Assembly: GCA_025331565.1 (NCBI GenBank)
Contig: JAFREQ010000014.1
Span: forward strand, 4,482,501 to 4,546,500
Length of the DNA stretch: 64,000 nt
DNA from: Holacanthus passer
Taxonomy: Eukaryota; Chordata; Actinopteri; Pomacanthidae
Direction of reading: 5' to 3'
Below the pieces are notes generated by a model that did not search any database, was not told where the DNA came from, and saw only the letters and a program-made list of their open reading frames with translations. Each line of letters begins with the position of its first letter. The stretch's first letter is position 1. The position numbers and the translations under genes are program-made. This document shows, one piece after another, positions 14,201 through 27,300 of the stretch.

Positions 14201-17200
14201 GAGATTTGCGTTCATGAAATAGGTGTAAATAATTACGTTTAAGAGTCAGTGTTTAATATGTCGAAGGAAAGGTGATGTAACCTGTGTGTGTCAGAAAGCT
14301 GAGTCAGAGGTTGAGGGTTATGAAAGTTGGTGTTGGGAACAGCTTGTCCCTGTAGGGAGTCCCAGACAGAGATGCCAGGGAGGCCCAAGAGTTTCATCCA
14401 CGATCTACGACCGACCGAAGGGCTAAATGACACAGACAGGTGTGGAGACTGTAAAAGAGTGAAAGACGGTCAGACCGACTTGCTCGCTCTGCTGCACCTC
14501 AGACTCTTCTGTGGCATTTCGAAGCACATGTGTGTTTTACATTTTCACATTTGAAAATCCTCGCAAACGTTGGATTTTTTTGTTTGGCTCAAGCGAGTTA
14601 ATAATAGTAATGTGTGGTCTTTGTCAGCCTCTGTTGGTGACCAGTGGGGACTGCAACAACACCACTGTAACACTTCAGACCCACCCTCATGTTCTACATT
14701 GTCGCCCATTAAAATTACCCTGTTTAAAAAAGTACTGTAGTATTGTATAACTAACTAACCATTAGTCTGCACTTTATTTTCTGATTCATCATTAATCATG
14801 TGGTTTATGAAATGTCGGAAATGAGTGAAAATGACCTTCAGAATATCCCCAATGAGACCAGAACCCCAAAGACACTCTTACTTTCTTGTAACACAAAAAA
14901 AAGCAGAAAAGCTACACTTCTGAGAAGGTGAGACCATTTTTAGCTTGAAAAATGACTTAAACGATGAATTGACTAATTGTTTCAGTTCTAAAATGTTGTG
15001 ATTATATGATAGGAGTATATTGCTTTCTGACAGCTTACACTTCCTCCTCTGTTGAGCTTTTGAAAAATAACGATATTCATTAACTGTATAAACCCCTTTC
15101 AGAGGCAGAATAAGTTACAGTTAAACGTTTTGTCATGGTTATGGTGGGTCAACATGAGTCATATTTTCAGCCATGAATAGTTCCCTTTGCAATGTGAGAA
15201 TGTGCTGGTTGACTCTTATTGTCACCTTCAGGGAGAATGGAGAACAAATCAGCCTTAAGAGTGTTGGCTGTGTTTGTACAACATCCTCATTTACATGAAC
15301 TTGATCACCTAATGGAACTCACTCAACATGCTGTTAGAAAAAGTGTGAAACCCTCGGTCTGACTGTTTTTGGACGGTTTTCTTTTCTTGTTCAAGCCCAG
15401 ATGGAGGAGAGAGAGAAGGAGCCAGAGAAGACCATCCAGCTGAAAACAAGTGAAGGGAATTATAAAGGGCACCGAACATAATTGCAGAAATAAGACCCGG
15501 CAAGTTTGAGTTATTCCAGCTGGTTCTTGGAAATACCATGCAAAGAACGTGATTATCTCTTTGGATGCTGTAACAGCTTACCCTGTTTTGTTTTGCTCTG
15601 GCCATGAATCCCTTCAGCAGTACTGCTAATTTGCAGGGAAATAAGGCTTATAATAAGAATTTGCACCAATTATATGTTACTTTTGATATTTATTGGACTG
15701 TCTTTTATGCAAAGGTGATTGTTTTTAAGGTTCTTGCTGGAGTGAACATGTTTTATAGACAAGCAGCATTGTTGAGCACTGAAGGTTTAACTGGCAATGG
15801 CTAGTTTACTGGGGCAGGTTTTGCAGGTACATCCTTTAGAGGATGGTGGGACATGATCATATATAGATATTTTGAGTCTTTGCGGGAGGAAACGAGATTT
15901 GGTTTTAGGAAACGGTAACAGACATTTTTCACCCTTTTCTGACATTGTATAGTATTTATCAAGAAAATAATCTGTAGATTAATCAGTAATGAAAATGATC
16001 ACAAGTTGCTGCCATACTTGCATCACACACTTTTGCGTAGCGTGATGTACTGACCATAGGGACGGATCTACGTTCAGATGTGTTAACCAATAAGGTTTAT
16101 CGTTCTCACTTGTATACACAGACGTACAATTTAGAAATTCAAAATAAACCCTGTTGGTTAACACACCTAAATACAGATAGGTTTATATCTATTTGATATT
16201 ATTCATACTGCACAGTACATTACACTAAAGACGACTGCATTCTGCAAGTATGGCTGCAATGTCATTATTTCATTAAAATTATGTTATTGATTAATATTTT
16301 GTGAAAAAATACACATCACAATACTCTAAAGCCCAAAATGACACCCTCATCCTTATTATCGCTTCAGGTGGCTGCTTAAACAATTATTTAAGTTGAATTT
16401 TTTTTTTTTTTTTTGTCAATCATCTAATCGATTAATCGACTAATTGTCTTGGCTCTAGATATAAGGTTTAATATTTGTTTGGCCTGTCAGCCACAGGAGG
16501 CTCATGTTTTACTCACTGACATTATGCTACGATGTTTGGTGACTTCCTGTAACATATAATGTGCAGAAGCTGTGTATTTAACAAGTCGCACCAATGTAAA
16601 TACACAGCTTCTCCCTTGAGAAGTTTACTCAGATCAACTATTTACCCAGTGTTAGTTGTTCGTACAGTTTTTTCTTATCTCTGCCTTGCTCATGTCTTTT
16701 TAAAAAGATCAGTTTCAAACCGTGTTAAACTGTATCCCCTGGGTGCAAAACCTGCATAATTGATGGTCCAGACTTCACACTTGCACACAGATGCTTCCCA
16801 TTATCACTGATCTGCGTGCGAGTTACTGTCTCCTGGGGACGGTGCCAGCTGCAGCACACTGGGGTGTTGTGATCAGCAGGGGAGTCCGAGCGGATCAATG
16901 TACTGCCGCGTAAGGTCATAATCACTGAGCTGTATTCCAGCTGAGAGGTCGTGTCGTCCACCAGGAGGGCCCGATCTGCCCTGTGAATGAGACACCTGCA
17001 GTCAGGCAAACAAGAGGAGATGGGATCATCTCAAGCAGCTAGTTGCAGGACAGCACTTTTGTGGTGCAGTTTCTTGGCTGCTATCTAACATGAGATCTCA
17101 CTAGTTTGCCCTTTCTCATCGTTCTTGCACCGTGCTCCCTTTATAGCTCTGTGATATGCATAGGTCATTGTGTTTTCCCACTTTTTCCCCCCAATAATCA

Positions 17201-20200
17201 ATTTCAGAATTACATGTCAGCGAAAGTGCACTGAGCTAAGAGATGAAAGAGCAGCCCCTGGTGGGAGAACGATTCACGGCTCATGACATTTATGTATTGC
17301 TTTCAGTGTTTGTTTCTGGGGACAATTTTATGATTAATGATTTTCTGAGATATGTAAACTTTATTAGAAGCTATTTGAATAAACAATGGTGTGCAAGCCT
17401 CGATTTGCTGAAAGCTGAAGAATTTTCTCGACCTGCAGGGGAACATGTCGTCTTTATAGACAGCAGTTTGTCCAGTGAAAATCATGGGACAGGTTTGAAT
17501 TTTTTAGATAAACTGAAGGATTATGAAGGATTTCTTCATGTGTTGAAAAAATTCACTGACATCTTTAGGATCCCCTTCAGACCTGTTTTGAGATATATAA
17601 AAATACTTGGCTTTGAATAATAAAAGGTAAATGAACAAGTTAAAAAAGTTACATTTACTTCTTTATCCTCACTGAAGAATCTGTAAATATGTAAATACTT
17701 TTCATTATCATCAAGGTTAACTGCTAGACACTCTGGCCACAAATATTGATTATTTTTTGTCATTGATAAATCAATTTGTGTTTGGGAAAAATGTTCATCC
17801 AAGTTTCCCAGAGTCCAACGTGATGTCTTTGAATGTACTGTTTTGTCTGACCATTAGTCCAAAACCCAAAGACAACAGGAAATGAGAAAAAGATCAAAGC
17901 GATTAATCAATTATCAAAATAATTGCTGATTAATTTTCTGTTGATCGACTAATAAAGCCCATTCTCAGTGTATTGGAGGCTTCGTGTTTCACATCATTTG
18001 TGTAATTTGCATACGATGTCACAAATCCTGCGCATACATGCACGTGTTGAATTCAGGTTTAAGGTGCTGACAGATAAACTTTCTCTCCTTCAGCAGATAA
18101 GTGTCCAAACAACCCTCTAGTGTCAAACTCTGCACATGCATGCAGAGAGAAGCTCAAAGATCCAAGTGGACTTTCAGCAAGCAAAACACATTTTTGAGTT
18201 GAGCTGGACTTGAAGCTAAATAAGCTATTTAAAAGCCAATTGGATTATCTGAAAAATGCATCGTCAGAAAGATGAAAAACAGGCTGGTTTTGTTGCCATT
18301 TCTGGAGATACATGCTTTCTAAACTAAAAGCTGGTTGTAGGCCCTCCGCTGAACAGTGGCGACACATGTCTCTAAGTGAAACAGTATCCGTGTGGTTTTA
18401 AAGCAGCGTGTTGATGGACAGTCTGTTTCCAGTGGGCGCTTGCCCTCTCCTCTGCTCTGCTCTCGCACTGGACGGGGCTGGTCCTCTGCCTGGGACTCTG
18501 TGTGGCGATTGGAGATTTCAGGCCGGGTCCCGGAGCCTCCCCCCTCTGACACACTTTCAGCGCTACACCACCAGCATGACTTTCATTGCTCTCCAAGGGC
18601 GGGTGGTGCACCTTCAGGAAAAAACAAACAAATATGGAGGCCGTAGGAGTGCAAGTGTACAGACCCTGCTCATTTGACTGTCTGTGAGTATGGAGCCTCA
18701 GCATCTGGGATATTGTTAAGGCATGATTTTGGACTGTATTAGTGTGTGTACAACACTGTACGTACACGTGAAGGACAGTGTGCACAGAGCTGTGTGTGGG
18801 AAGTATATACAATCATACCTTCAGCAGTTTTCCCTTGTGCACTGTGTTTTGAGTTAAATAATTTTGGCTGGTTCAGATTAATAATCAAAATAATTAGTTT
18901 ATCAGATATGATATGTTTATCAGACAAGCATTTTTGCAATTGATTATTGATTTATAACTAAGAGGTGAGAACCTAGGATTTTGCAAACCAATGCTCACCT
19001 TTTTTAGAGAGATAATCACAAAAAGAGTTTGAGGATGCTTGTTTGTAAGAGTACAATAAATTCTTTCTTAATGTAATGCCATTCGTTTTTAGATGAGGTT
19101 CTTGTTATACTGTTATTGTCCATTAGGCAGAGCTATTAGCTCCAGTCAATTACCAGCAGCAGTATTAATGGTGCAATGTGTCTGTTCTGCAGCTCAGTGT
19201 TTTAACTCTGATCAGACCTCTGTTGCTGAACATTGGTGCTTACCTTCTCTGTCTGGATGCAGAGCTGCCTCATTTCCCTGTTTGACTGCTGTCTGTCTGT
19301 CTGTCTGTCTGCATCAAAGACTCAGCTCTCACTGTTGGACTAATAGTGAGTATGATGGAGGAGCGTAGTGAGCAGAATCAGAGGAATCATGAGTTGGGTG
19401 GGTGGGGCTCTTCAACACTGTGCAGCCATTGTTTTTTTTTCTCTTTGAGATACACACAAACATGAGAGGAGGTGCGCACGCACACACACACACACAAGTG
19501 AAAAAGTTAAAAAGGACAAAAGAGCTTTTTATGTGTTTCAGTGGTCTGTTTGGCAAAAAGCCACCAAACAGTCAAAAGGAAGAAACAGAGAGAGAAAAGT
19601 GGAGCTTTGCTTTGTAGAGAGGCTTCTGGTCATTCATGCACACACTCACACCAACACACACAAGTCAATCTGATAATCGGGAATTTATTAAAGAAAATCA
19701 TGAGGAGCTCGACTCTCAATTGATCTCTGCTATAAACCAATCTCCCAGTATGACGTGCTGGGACTATTTTCTGTAATTCTTCAAGCATGGTTAAACTAAC
19801 TACAGACCTTTGAACTTTATGACATTTATTTTAAGATGATGTCAAACACAGCCTGACCTATAAATTGACGTGGCTCATTTTATTGGCAATTTTAGCTTCC
19901 AGATGTCTTGATATTGGCGTATTTGTCAGGTGATAAGTAAGAAATTTAAGTGCAGAAGAAGCAAGATTTGTTTAAGGTGATTCAGAAATCATTGCCTTTA
20001 CATCAATCAACCATTACATATATTGTCCACCAGAGAAGCTGACCAGTTTATATTATAACGGAACGTTTATCAAAAAAGTGTGTTTATGACGTGTTTGTGT
20101 TCAAAAACAACAACAAATATCTGCCAAGATTTTTCTAAGGTGTCAAATAAATAAAATAAAACAAATAGTTTGAACACAGTTGTCTTGACTTTACAAATTA

Positions 20201-22188
20201 CTAGTTCATATTTAGCTCTTTCTCTGGAAAGATACAGTGTTTTTAGCCATGCTAGTGGCTGCAGTGATGGTTATGTTGGTCCGTTCAGTCCGCCCACTTT
20301 GGTCCAGACCAAAATATCTCACTATCCGATGTAGTGTCATGAAATTTTATGCAGATGTTCATTCTGCTCAGAGGTCAAAGCCCACTGACGTTGAGTTTTC
20401 CTCTAGCGCTACCATCAGGTTGACTTGTTTTTTTTAGTGAAATCTCTTGGAAATTGTTGGATTGATTGCCGTGAAATATGATACAGATGTCCATGTTGTT
20501 CACACTATGAATCCTAATAACTCCCCCAACTTTTACTTTGGCGCCACCAGCAGGTCAACATTTTCAGTGTTTGGGTTTATGACCAAATGCCTCCAAAGCT
20601 AATGCGTCCATGCAGCCTCACCAAGCTGGTGGCATGCCTGGTGAATCAGTGTTGTTGATAATGGCTTTACAAAGCGTTCCTTCAAATTGTGCTCTTTTTG
20701 ATGAGTAATGCATCATTTGACTTTTCAGTAAATTAGGCCATAATTTCAATAAATATCAGTATTTGCCTTAAAAGTGTCTGTTGGACTAATGTCAAGATTC
20801 TCTCAACACTGTAATCTGCCCCGTTTAAAATGTCTACTTTATTATTTACAGTTATTCTCTAATTATTGAAGTCAAGGTGAAGGGAAATGTGTCTAAAATG
20901 ATGATTGATGATGAAAAAATGCTCTCTTGGTTGTATGTATGTTTTATATGTACAGTCTGTGTAATTTTGTCCAGCATTGTTGAAATCAGAGCATGTGTTT
21001 AAACACGGCAGGTGTGTGTTTTTTTTTGGTCTTTTTTCTTCTCTCTGTCTTGAAGTGGAGACAGAAGCTGTTTGTCTCCTCTCTTGTGCCTGAAGTGCTT
21101 CTACACCTTCAGGTTGTTCTTGTGTTTGAGGTGATGAAGAATGTGTTTTGTCTGTTAAAGTGCGAAGACGTTTTATTCAGAATAGAAACTACTGTGTGTT
21201 TTGTGGTTTGAACTCGAGGGGAGACAGATGTAAAGGCGTTAAACAAGCAGAGATATTTCACACTCATGTGTTTTAAAGTTGAATGATGAGATCAGTTTAA
21301 CTTTATAGTAAGAGCCTTAATCTTAATAACAATAATAATAATAGTAAATTTCATGTTTCAATTGGCACGGCAGAGTGTGTGTGTGTACTTGTTTTTTAAC
21401 CTGATTACACACCAACCCACGCTGTTTTTTGAGGGTTAAGATTTGGTTTTAGGATCAGGGTTACAGTTAGATTAAGGTTAGGGTTAGGCTAAAGGTTGTG
21501 ATGCTTAGGGTTAGGGTAAGGGGCTAGGTAATGCATTATGTCAAAGGAGTGTCCCCATGGGGATAGTGAAGCAAGTCTGTGTGTGTGTGTGTGTGTGTGA
21601 GTGTGACAGATGCGGGTTATGGTGCCGATGCATTGAATATTTTAAAATGTGCTGTCTTTGCAAACGTCCCAAACTAAAGACAGGATGTTAGCTAATTATA
21701 GCACCTGTTTGCAGGGTGCCTTTTCAGTATTTCAGTAATACAAAAGTACTATCATAAAAATATTTTTAAGTATCAAAAGTAAAGGTATTTCATAATAATA
21801 TATCACATTACATTATTGGATTACAATTATTGATGCTGTAATGTGTTGGCAACGCTTTAATGTTGCAGCTAGTAAAGGTGGAGCTATTTTATCCAATGTA
21901 TGTACTATTGTGAAGATACATTCTTACTTTTTCTATGATAATACATTATAATTTTTTGTTGATTGAATTTTGAATTAATCTGAATCTGCAAAGTAACTAT
22001 AGTTGTCAGATAAATGTAGTGGAGTAAAAACTACTGGAAATTGTAGTGGAATAGTAGTAGCATGAAATGGAAATACTCAAGTACAGTTTCTCAAAACTGT
22101 ACTTGAGTACAATACTGTACTTGAGTAAATGTACTTAGTCACTTTCCAGCACTGCAAGTACTAAATAAATATACAGTGTCTATGTGAG

Positions 22189-22234
<46 letters not shown>

Positions 22235-24334
22235 CAGTACAATTTTCCTGCTACCAGCTGATGAGCATCAGCATCTATTCAAATATTTTAATGATAATGT
22301 TGTGTTGTTGTATTTTTGAATATTATGTTTTTAAGCAAATTGACTTTTTTATTTTTACTCTTACTGGAAACAAGAAAGAAAAGGAAGTGAAACTACTGTT
22401 GTCTTGAAATTCAAACACTGAAACAGAAGCAGATTAGAGAAAGAAAAATCAAAGGATTCAGCTCTGCCAGTGGAAATGAACAAAAAAAAAGCAGTTAAAA
22501 CATTAGATCCAGTGACTTTTGTTTGAAACTTACGGGATGAAAGGAAACACAATCGCCTAAAGTCACACGGACAAAGGAATTATGCATAGAAACACTAAAC
22601 CTGATTCTATGTATTGGGTGAAGTACAAAGGAACTTGACCAAAAAAAAGAGTAGCTGTCGGATTGGGAGACCTGTAGCACTTTCAGAGAACAAGCTTTCA
22701 GTCCTTAAATCTGCTTCTTAATTGATTTGATTTCAGTGTATCTGCATCAGCATCGTCTGCGAAAATGAATGAGAGAATTTATGTTAATCTTAAAAAATGA
22801 AAGTGCTGGGTTTTTACTTATGTGACTGCAAATAATGGTCAGAAAAAGTGGCTTTATCTTGCAGCATATTTTTGTTCTTGTGCGGGGTTCAGTGGGTGTG
22901 GTATCAGACAATGAGATTATATGCAGTGCTGGGGGGGTCGGGGGGAGAATTATGGTATGTTGAGGCCTCAACACCCACTGAATACGCTGTAGACCGAAGC
23001 TGTGTTTGACTCCGCTGGCTAATTAGTGCGATTACTGCACAGCTGGATTGGCCAGACGTTTTACTGAGTTTTGTCAGAAGGATCACTCACTCGATGAAGG
23101 CTTCAACTTCTGCTTCAGCAGAGTCTCTCTATTTTAGGACTGCGGGACTCTGTCTGGGTAGCAGCCGTCTAAATTTAAGAGAGTGGGAAAACTGAAGCAA
23201 TCTGTTCTCAAAACTGTTCCTCTTTCTGTTTAATTCTCCCTAATGTCAAATTTTTTGTGAGTGCAGCTGGAAGCTTTTTGCTCTCCAGAATCATCAGAAT
23301 CAGTTAGTTCAGCTTTTTGGAACTTGTATTTTAATCAATGTCTTGACACTGAAACGGTTTGATTCATAGTATTTATGCTACAAATTGTAGAAAAGTGGGG
23401 CTGCATCATTTTTTATTTGCCTATTATTTTCTTGATTAATCTATTATTCTTCCTAGAACCCAAATTGACGTCTTCAAATGACTTGTTTTGTCCAAAACCC
23501 AAAGACATTTAATTTACATCATGACAATGAAAAGCAACAAATCCTTATATTTAGAAGTGGAACCTGCAAATGTTGTTGATGTTTTTGCTTTAAAAAAAAT
23601 GACTTAATGATTTAATTTTTATCAACTAATTGGTTAATTGACTAATCACTGCAGCTGCACAGTTTAGAGTTTCCTTTTGATCTCTGCCCCTTCAGTCATC
23701 CTCATGTTAACCTTTTATTTCATCCCTTCCCTTCATCTTCTTCTACCTTTTCTGTTAATCTTTCTCCTCTCTTGTCTCTTTTGCTTGACCTCTCCTTCCT
23801 CGTCTGACCCCTCTCTACCCTCTCTCTGCTATCGCTCCCTCTTTTCACCTCACCTTTCCAACCTCGCTGTCTTTGCTCACTCATCTGGCATCTCCCTCCC
23901 CTCACCCGGCAACAGCCCGACGGACCAGCACGGCTCCTCCAAGCCCCCGCTGAGCTCCTCGGCCATGACATCACGCATCCTGCTGCGGCAACAGCTGATG
24001 CGGGAGCAGCTCCAGGAGCAGGAGCGGCGAGAGCAGCAGCGGCAACAGGCCTCCCAGTACCCACAAACCACCGCGGCCCAGACCCCTGCCATCAATGTCA
24101 GTGTCCCCGCCAGTTTACCGCCTGCTGCCCAGGTGCCAATGGAGGTGCTCAAGGTAAGCAGCCGTGGTTCTAGTGTGTGGCATCAGGGAAGAAGATGGAA
24201 TATGGCTGCATGAATGATTAGTCAAAGTTATTATAGTGTATGTATAATGTTTCCACCTCTGGAATTAGAAGTTGCATGTGTCATTGTTGCAGTCTGAACG
24301 GTCCAGGCAGCTCTGTATTTATAGAGTTTATTGA

Positions 24335-24375
<41 letters not shown>

Positions 24376-27300
24376 ACAGTCAGGCAATCGTGGTTTTACT
24401 ATGACTGTGTGTAAAAAAACACAGGGAGTGAGTGAAGTGTGTTAAAATGCGTATATGGGGATTATCTTTCCTGAGAGAATTCCTCTTTAATGCATGCTGT
24501 GCTTCCAGCCATTTGGATTTAGCCATCTTTAATCCTATTTGCTCAGCTAGATTCACATCTTTTCATAGCTTTGATTCCCTGGCAGTCCGAGGGACAGGAG
24601 ACTGTTAAGATTTTCTGTACGAGTAGAGACCGTTGTGCTTGAGGGTGCATTTTAACAAGGCACTTTGGTAAGTTTTCCTGTTTGTCTTCTGCATGCGTTT
24701 TAATAACAGAGCTCGTAAACTTTATGAATTATGGATCGAAATGTGTTGGGCTGTGTTGTGTGGTGGTGAACATGTGTGTCTGTCGTTCAATTTGTTATTG
24801 CTGTTTTGTGGTCACATTTACTATTTTTTTCTAGTTTTACAAGTTTTCCTTTATTTCAGCGATTAACAGTATTAAAAACTCAGCGTGTGATTGTGATTTG
24901 CATAATTCAAAGATTTTAAGGATTTTTTAATGCGTTCCTGATGAAATGCCTTAGTGAGTTGTTTCAGTCTCAGTTTTGTGTTTCTACTTATTTTGGAAGA
25001 AATGGTGGAAATGTTTGTGTAGTTTGCAATGAGGACATTTACCAACCTCTATATTCTTGCGTGTATGTTGCATTTCCATGTGTTTTAGACTCTCCATTTC
25101 TCTAAGAAAGACACAAACTAACCTTTTGGTTGAGTTCTATTGTTTTTATTTTTTTCAGTAGATTGATTTTAGACTGTGAATATGGGAATCTTTCTTACAA
25201 AATACGTAAACATGTTTGTGCATTTGACTTTCCAAGATGATGACATCTAGAAATTCAACAGAGTTTGGTGCCAAACAATCTGACTTTTATGCAGCATCAA
25301 ACATCATGGGGCATAACAAAAAAAGTAAAATTATCTAAGACATCATTGTTATGAAATATTGCATTCAGAAAGATAATCTAGCTGCTATACAGGCTGTGTG
25401 TGTAGAAGTGGTTGTTTAGACCCCTTGTTGGAAAAGAGGAGCTTTCATTAAAGGATACATCAAAGTTTTCTTCCATAAGGTCATTTTAGCTGCAGTATAA
25501 AGTACTGATACAGCCTGGGCTATTGAGTAATCTTTGTTTAACTAAATCCATCCACAACACATTCAGAGATTTCATGGTTCCTTGCTCAGCCACACTTTCA
25601 TCACCCTGGATGTGTGTGGCATGGGCCAGCAGTGAAGGACAAATACAGTATATCCATTGAAAACATTGCCCTCCTCATGCAGCATAAACATTGCTCGCTC
25701 TCCATAATCTGCAGCTCTTTGAGAGGTTTAGGACGCCCCCACCCCGAACCCTCGCCCTGTGTACAATACATCAAGTTAGAGTAATTTCTCTGCTTTGGCG
25801 AGAGCTTACAGACATTCTTCATTGACTGAAGTCCTCAAATGAAAAGGCCGTTCCAGCTTGGCGCTGTTGAGCTGGGTTAACCTGCTCCCCTGTCTGTGGG
25901 TAGATTAGCAGAGTCCACACAAAGCTCAGGGGTACCAGGCAGAGCTGCTGGACCTCAAAAAGTGCAAACATTAAGCTCAGATGAGTTTATCTAAAGACTG
26001 ATTGGACCCTTAATTAACCAAGTGACCTCTGACCTTCTGGGGAATAAGTAAGGGATCAGTTTAGGGATCAAGACAAAGGCGAGCACAGCCTTACCACACA
26101 CCGAACGCTAATTCAGTGAAGAATGCTCGTAATTAGCTCCCACTGCTTTCATTCCATGGCATATTTAAGAGAAAAAAAAACACTGCTTTGAAATTTATGT
26201 AGGATAACTTCCTAAAAGGGTTAAAAAAAATGATTTCTAGAATTTTTTTTTTTCTCAAAGGATTTATGGTGCCATGGAAAGAACAAAGTGCTCCTCAACC
26301 CTGCACAAAATGTACGTTTCTTTTGGATTATACAATCCGTGCAGCTCGTGATCAGCGTGCATCATTTTGGTCGATTTGTGAATTAATGCAACAAGACATC
26401 TGATTGCAATGCACATTTTGTAATTTTTAGTCTAAAAAAAAAATGACAGCATACTTTATATTTGGTGAAGTTTGAGTAAAACATTTAGTGTGAATTCTGC
26501 AGGGTAATTATTTAATGAAATTAAACATACATGAGTGCAGTCCTGTTGGTTTAGGCCAATATTGCTTAATAAATTTAGTCAAAGTAGATTATTATGTCAT
26601 TTCTAATTGTTACATCTGCACATTTTAAAGTGTATAAAATGGCAAACCACGCTGTCAAAACTATTTTCTTTGCTGTTATGCAAATTTTAACTCAGCATTG
26701 ATCAATTAAGAACACATGGTTTGTATTTCGTCAGTTATTTGCCAAGCGTTTGCATAACGGCATGACAATGCGTCAGAGGTGGAGAAGACCACAGGTTGCT
26801 CTTGATGTTGCTGCTCACATTAGCATCACAGTTGTTGCCTGCAAGTGCCACAAAGCACGTTAGCAGCTTAACTGTGAGACAAAGTGGCCTATTCTTCTAG
26901 CCTGCATAGCAAATGGGGGCATTCTTGTTAATGTATCCTGGTAGGACCATCATGGAATGCCCAAAGCATGCAAGTAAAAAAAAAAACAAAAACAAATCAG
27001 TGTCCTCTCTCAGTACAGCGGGATGCTTTGTGCTTGTTTCTGCACAGAGTTTCTGACTCTTAAGGGGTTATGTTGCCGACGGCCTCTGGGCTGTTGACGG
27101 CCAAAATCGAGCTGATAAACAACAAGCTGTCTTGTTTACTGTGGTTGCAGATGGCTGGGCCTTAGCAGTTGATGTCACATTTCCAAACAGTGTATTTTGG
27201 AAAGAGTACATTAAGTGAAGCTGGGTAAAGTAAAGTTCAAGTCCTGCTGGTGCTCAGATCTCTCAGATAATCCTTTGCTCTGCTCATTAGCTTTTTTTTT

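Larger units (their letters stand above)
11213..23915 (+). other. mitf: mitf intron 1 (12.7 kb)
   Basis: This long first intron carries copies of several dispersed repeats (listed separately), microsatellites, and a CpG-rich patch at 18390-18640. Mammalian MITF has further alternative first exons in this interval. I searched by eye for homologous peptides and did not identify any. Confidence 0.7.

Noticed and set aside
17243..17620. 125-codon plus-strand open frame in mitf intron 1
   Set aside because: No recognisable domain, AT-rich composition, no splice or promoter context; treated as chance.
21430..21530. TTAGGG-like units suggesting an internal telomere repeat
   Set aside because: Units are few and interrupted and belong to a GT-microsatellite-associated repeat.
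23677..24213. 178-codon plus-strand open frame around mitf exon 2
   Set aside because: The upstream half is a CT-rich polypyrimidine tract that happens to lack stops; only 23916-24153 matches MITF, with proper splice sites.
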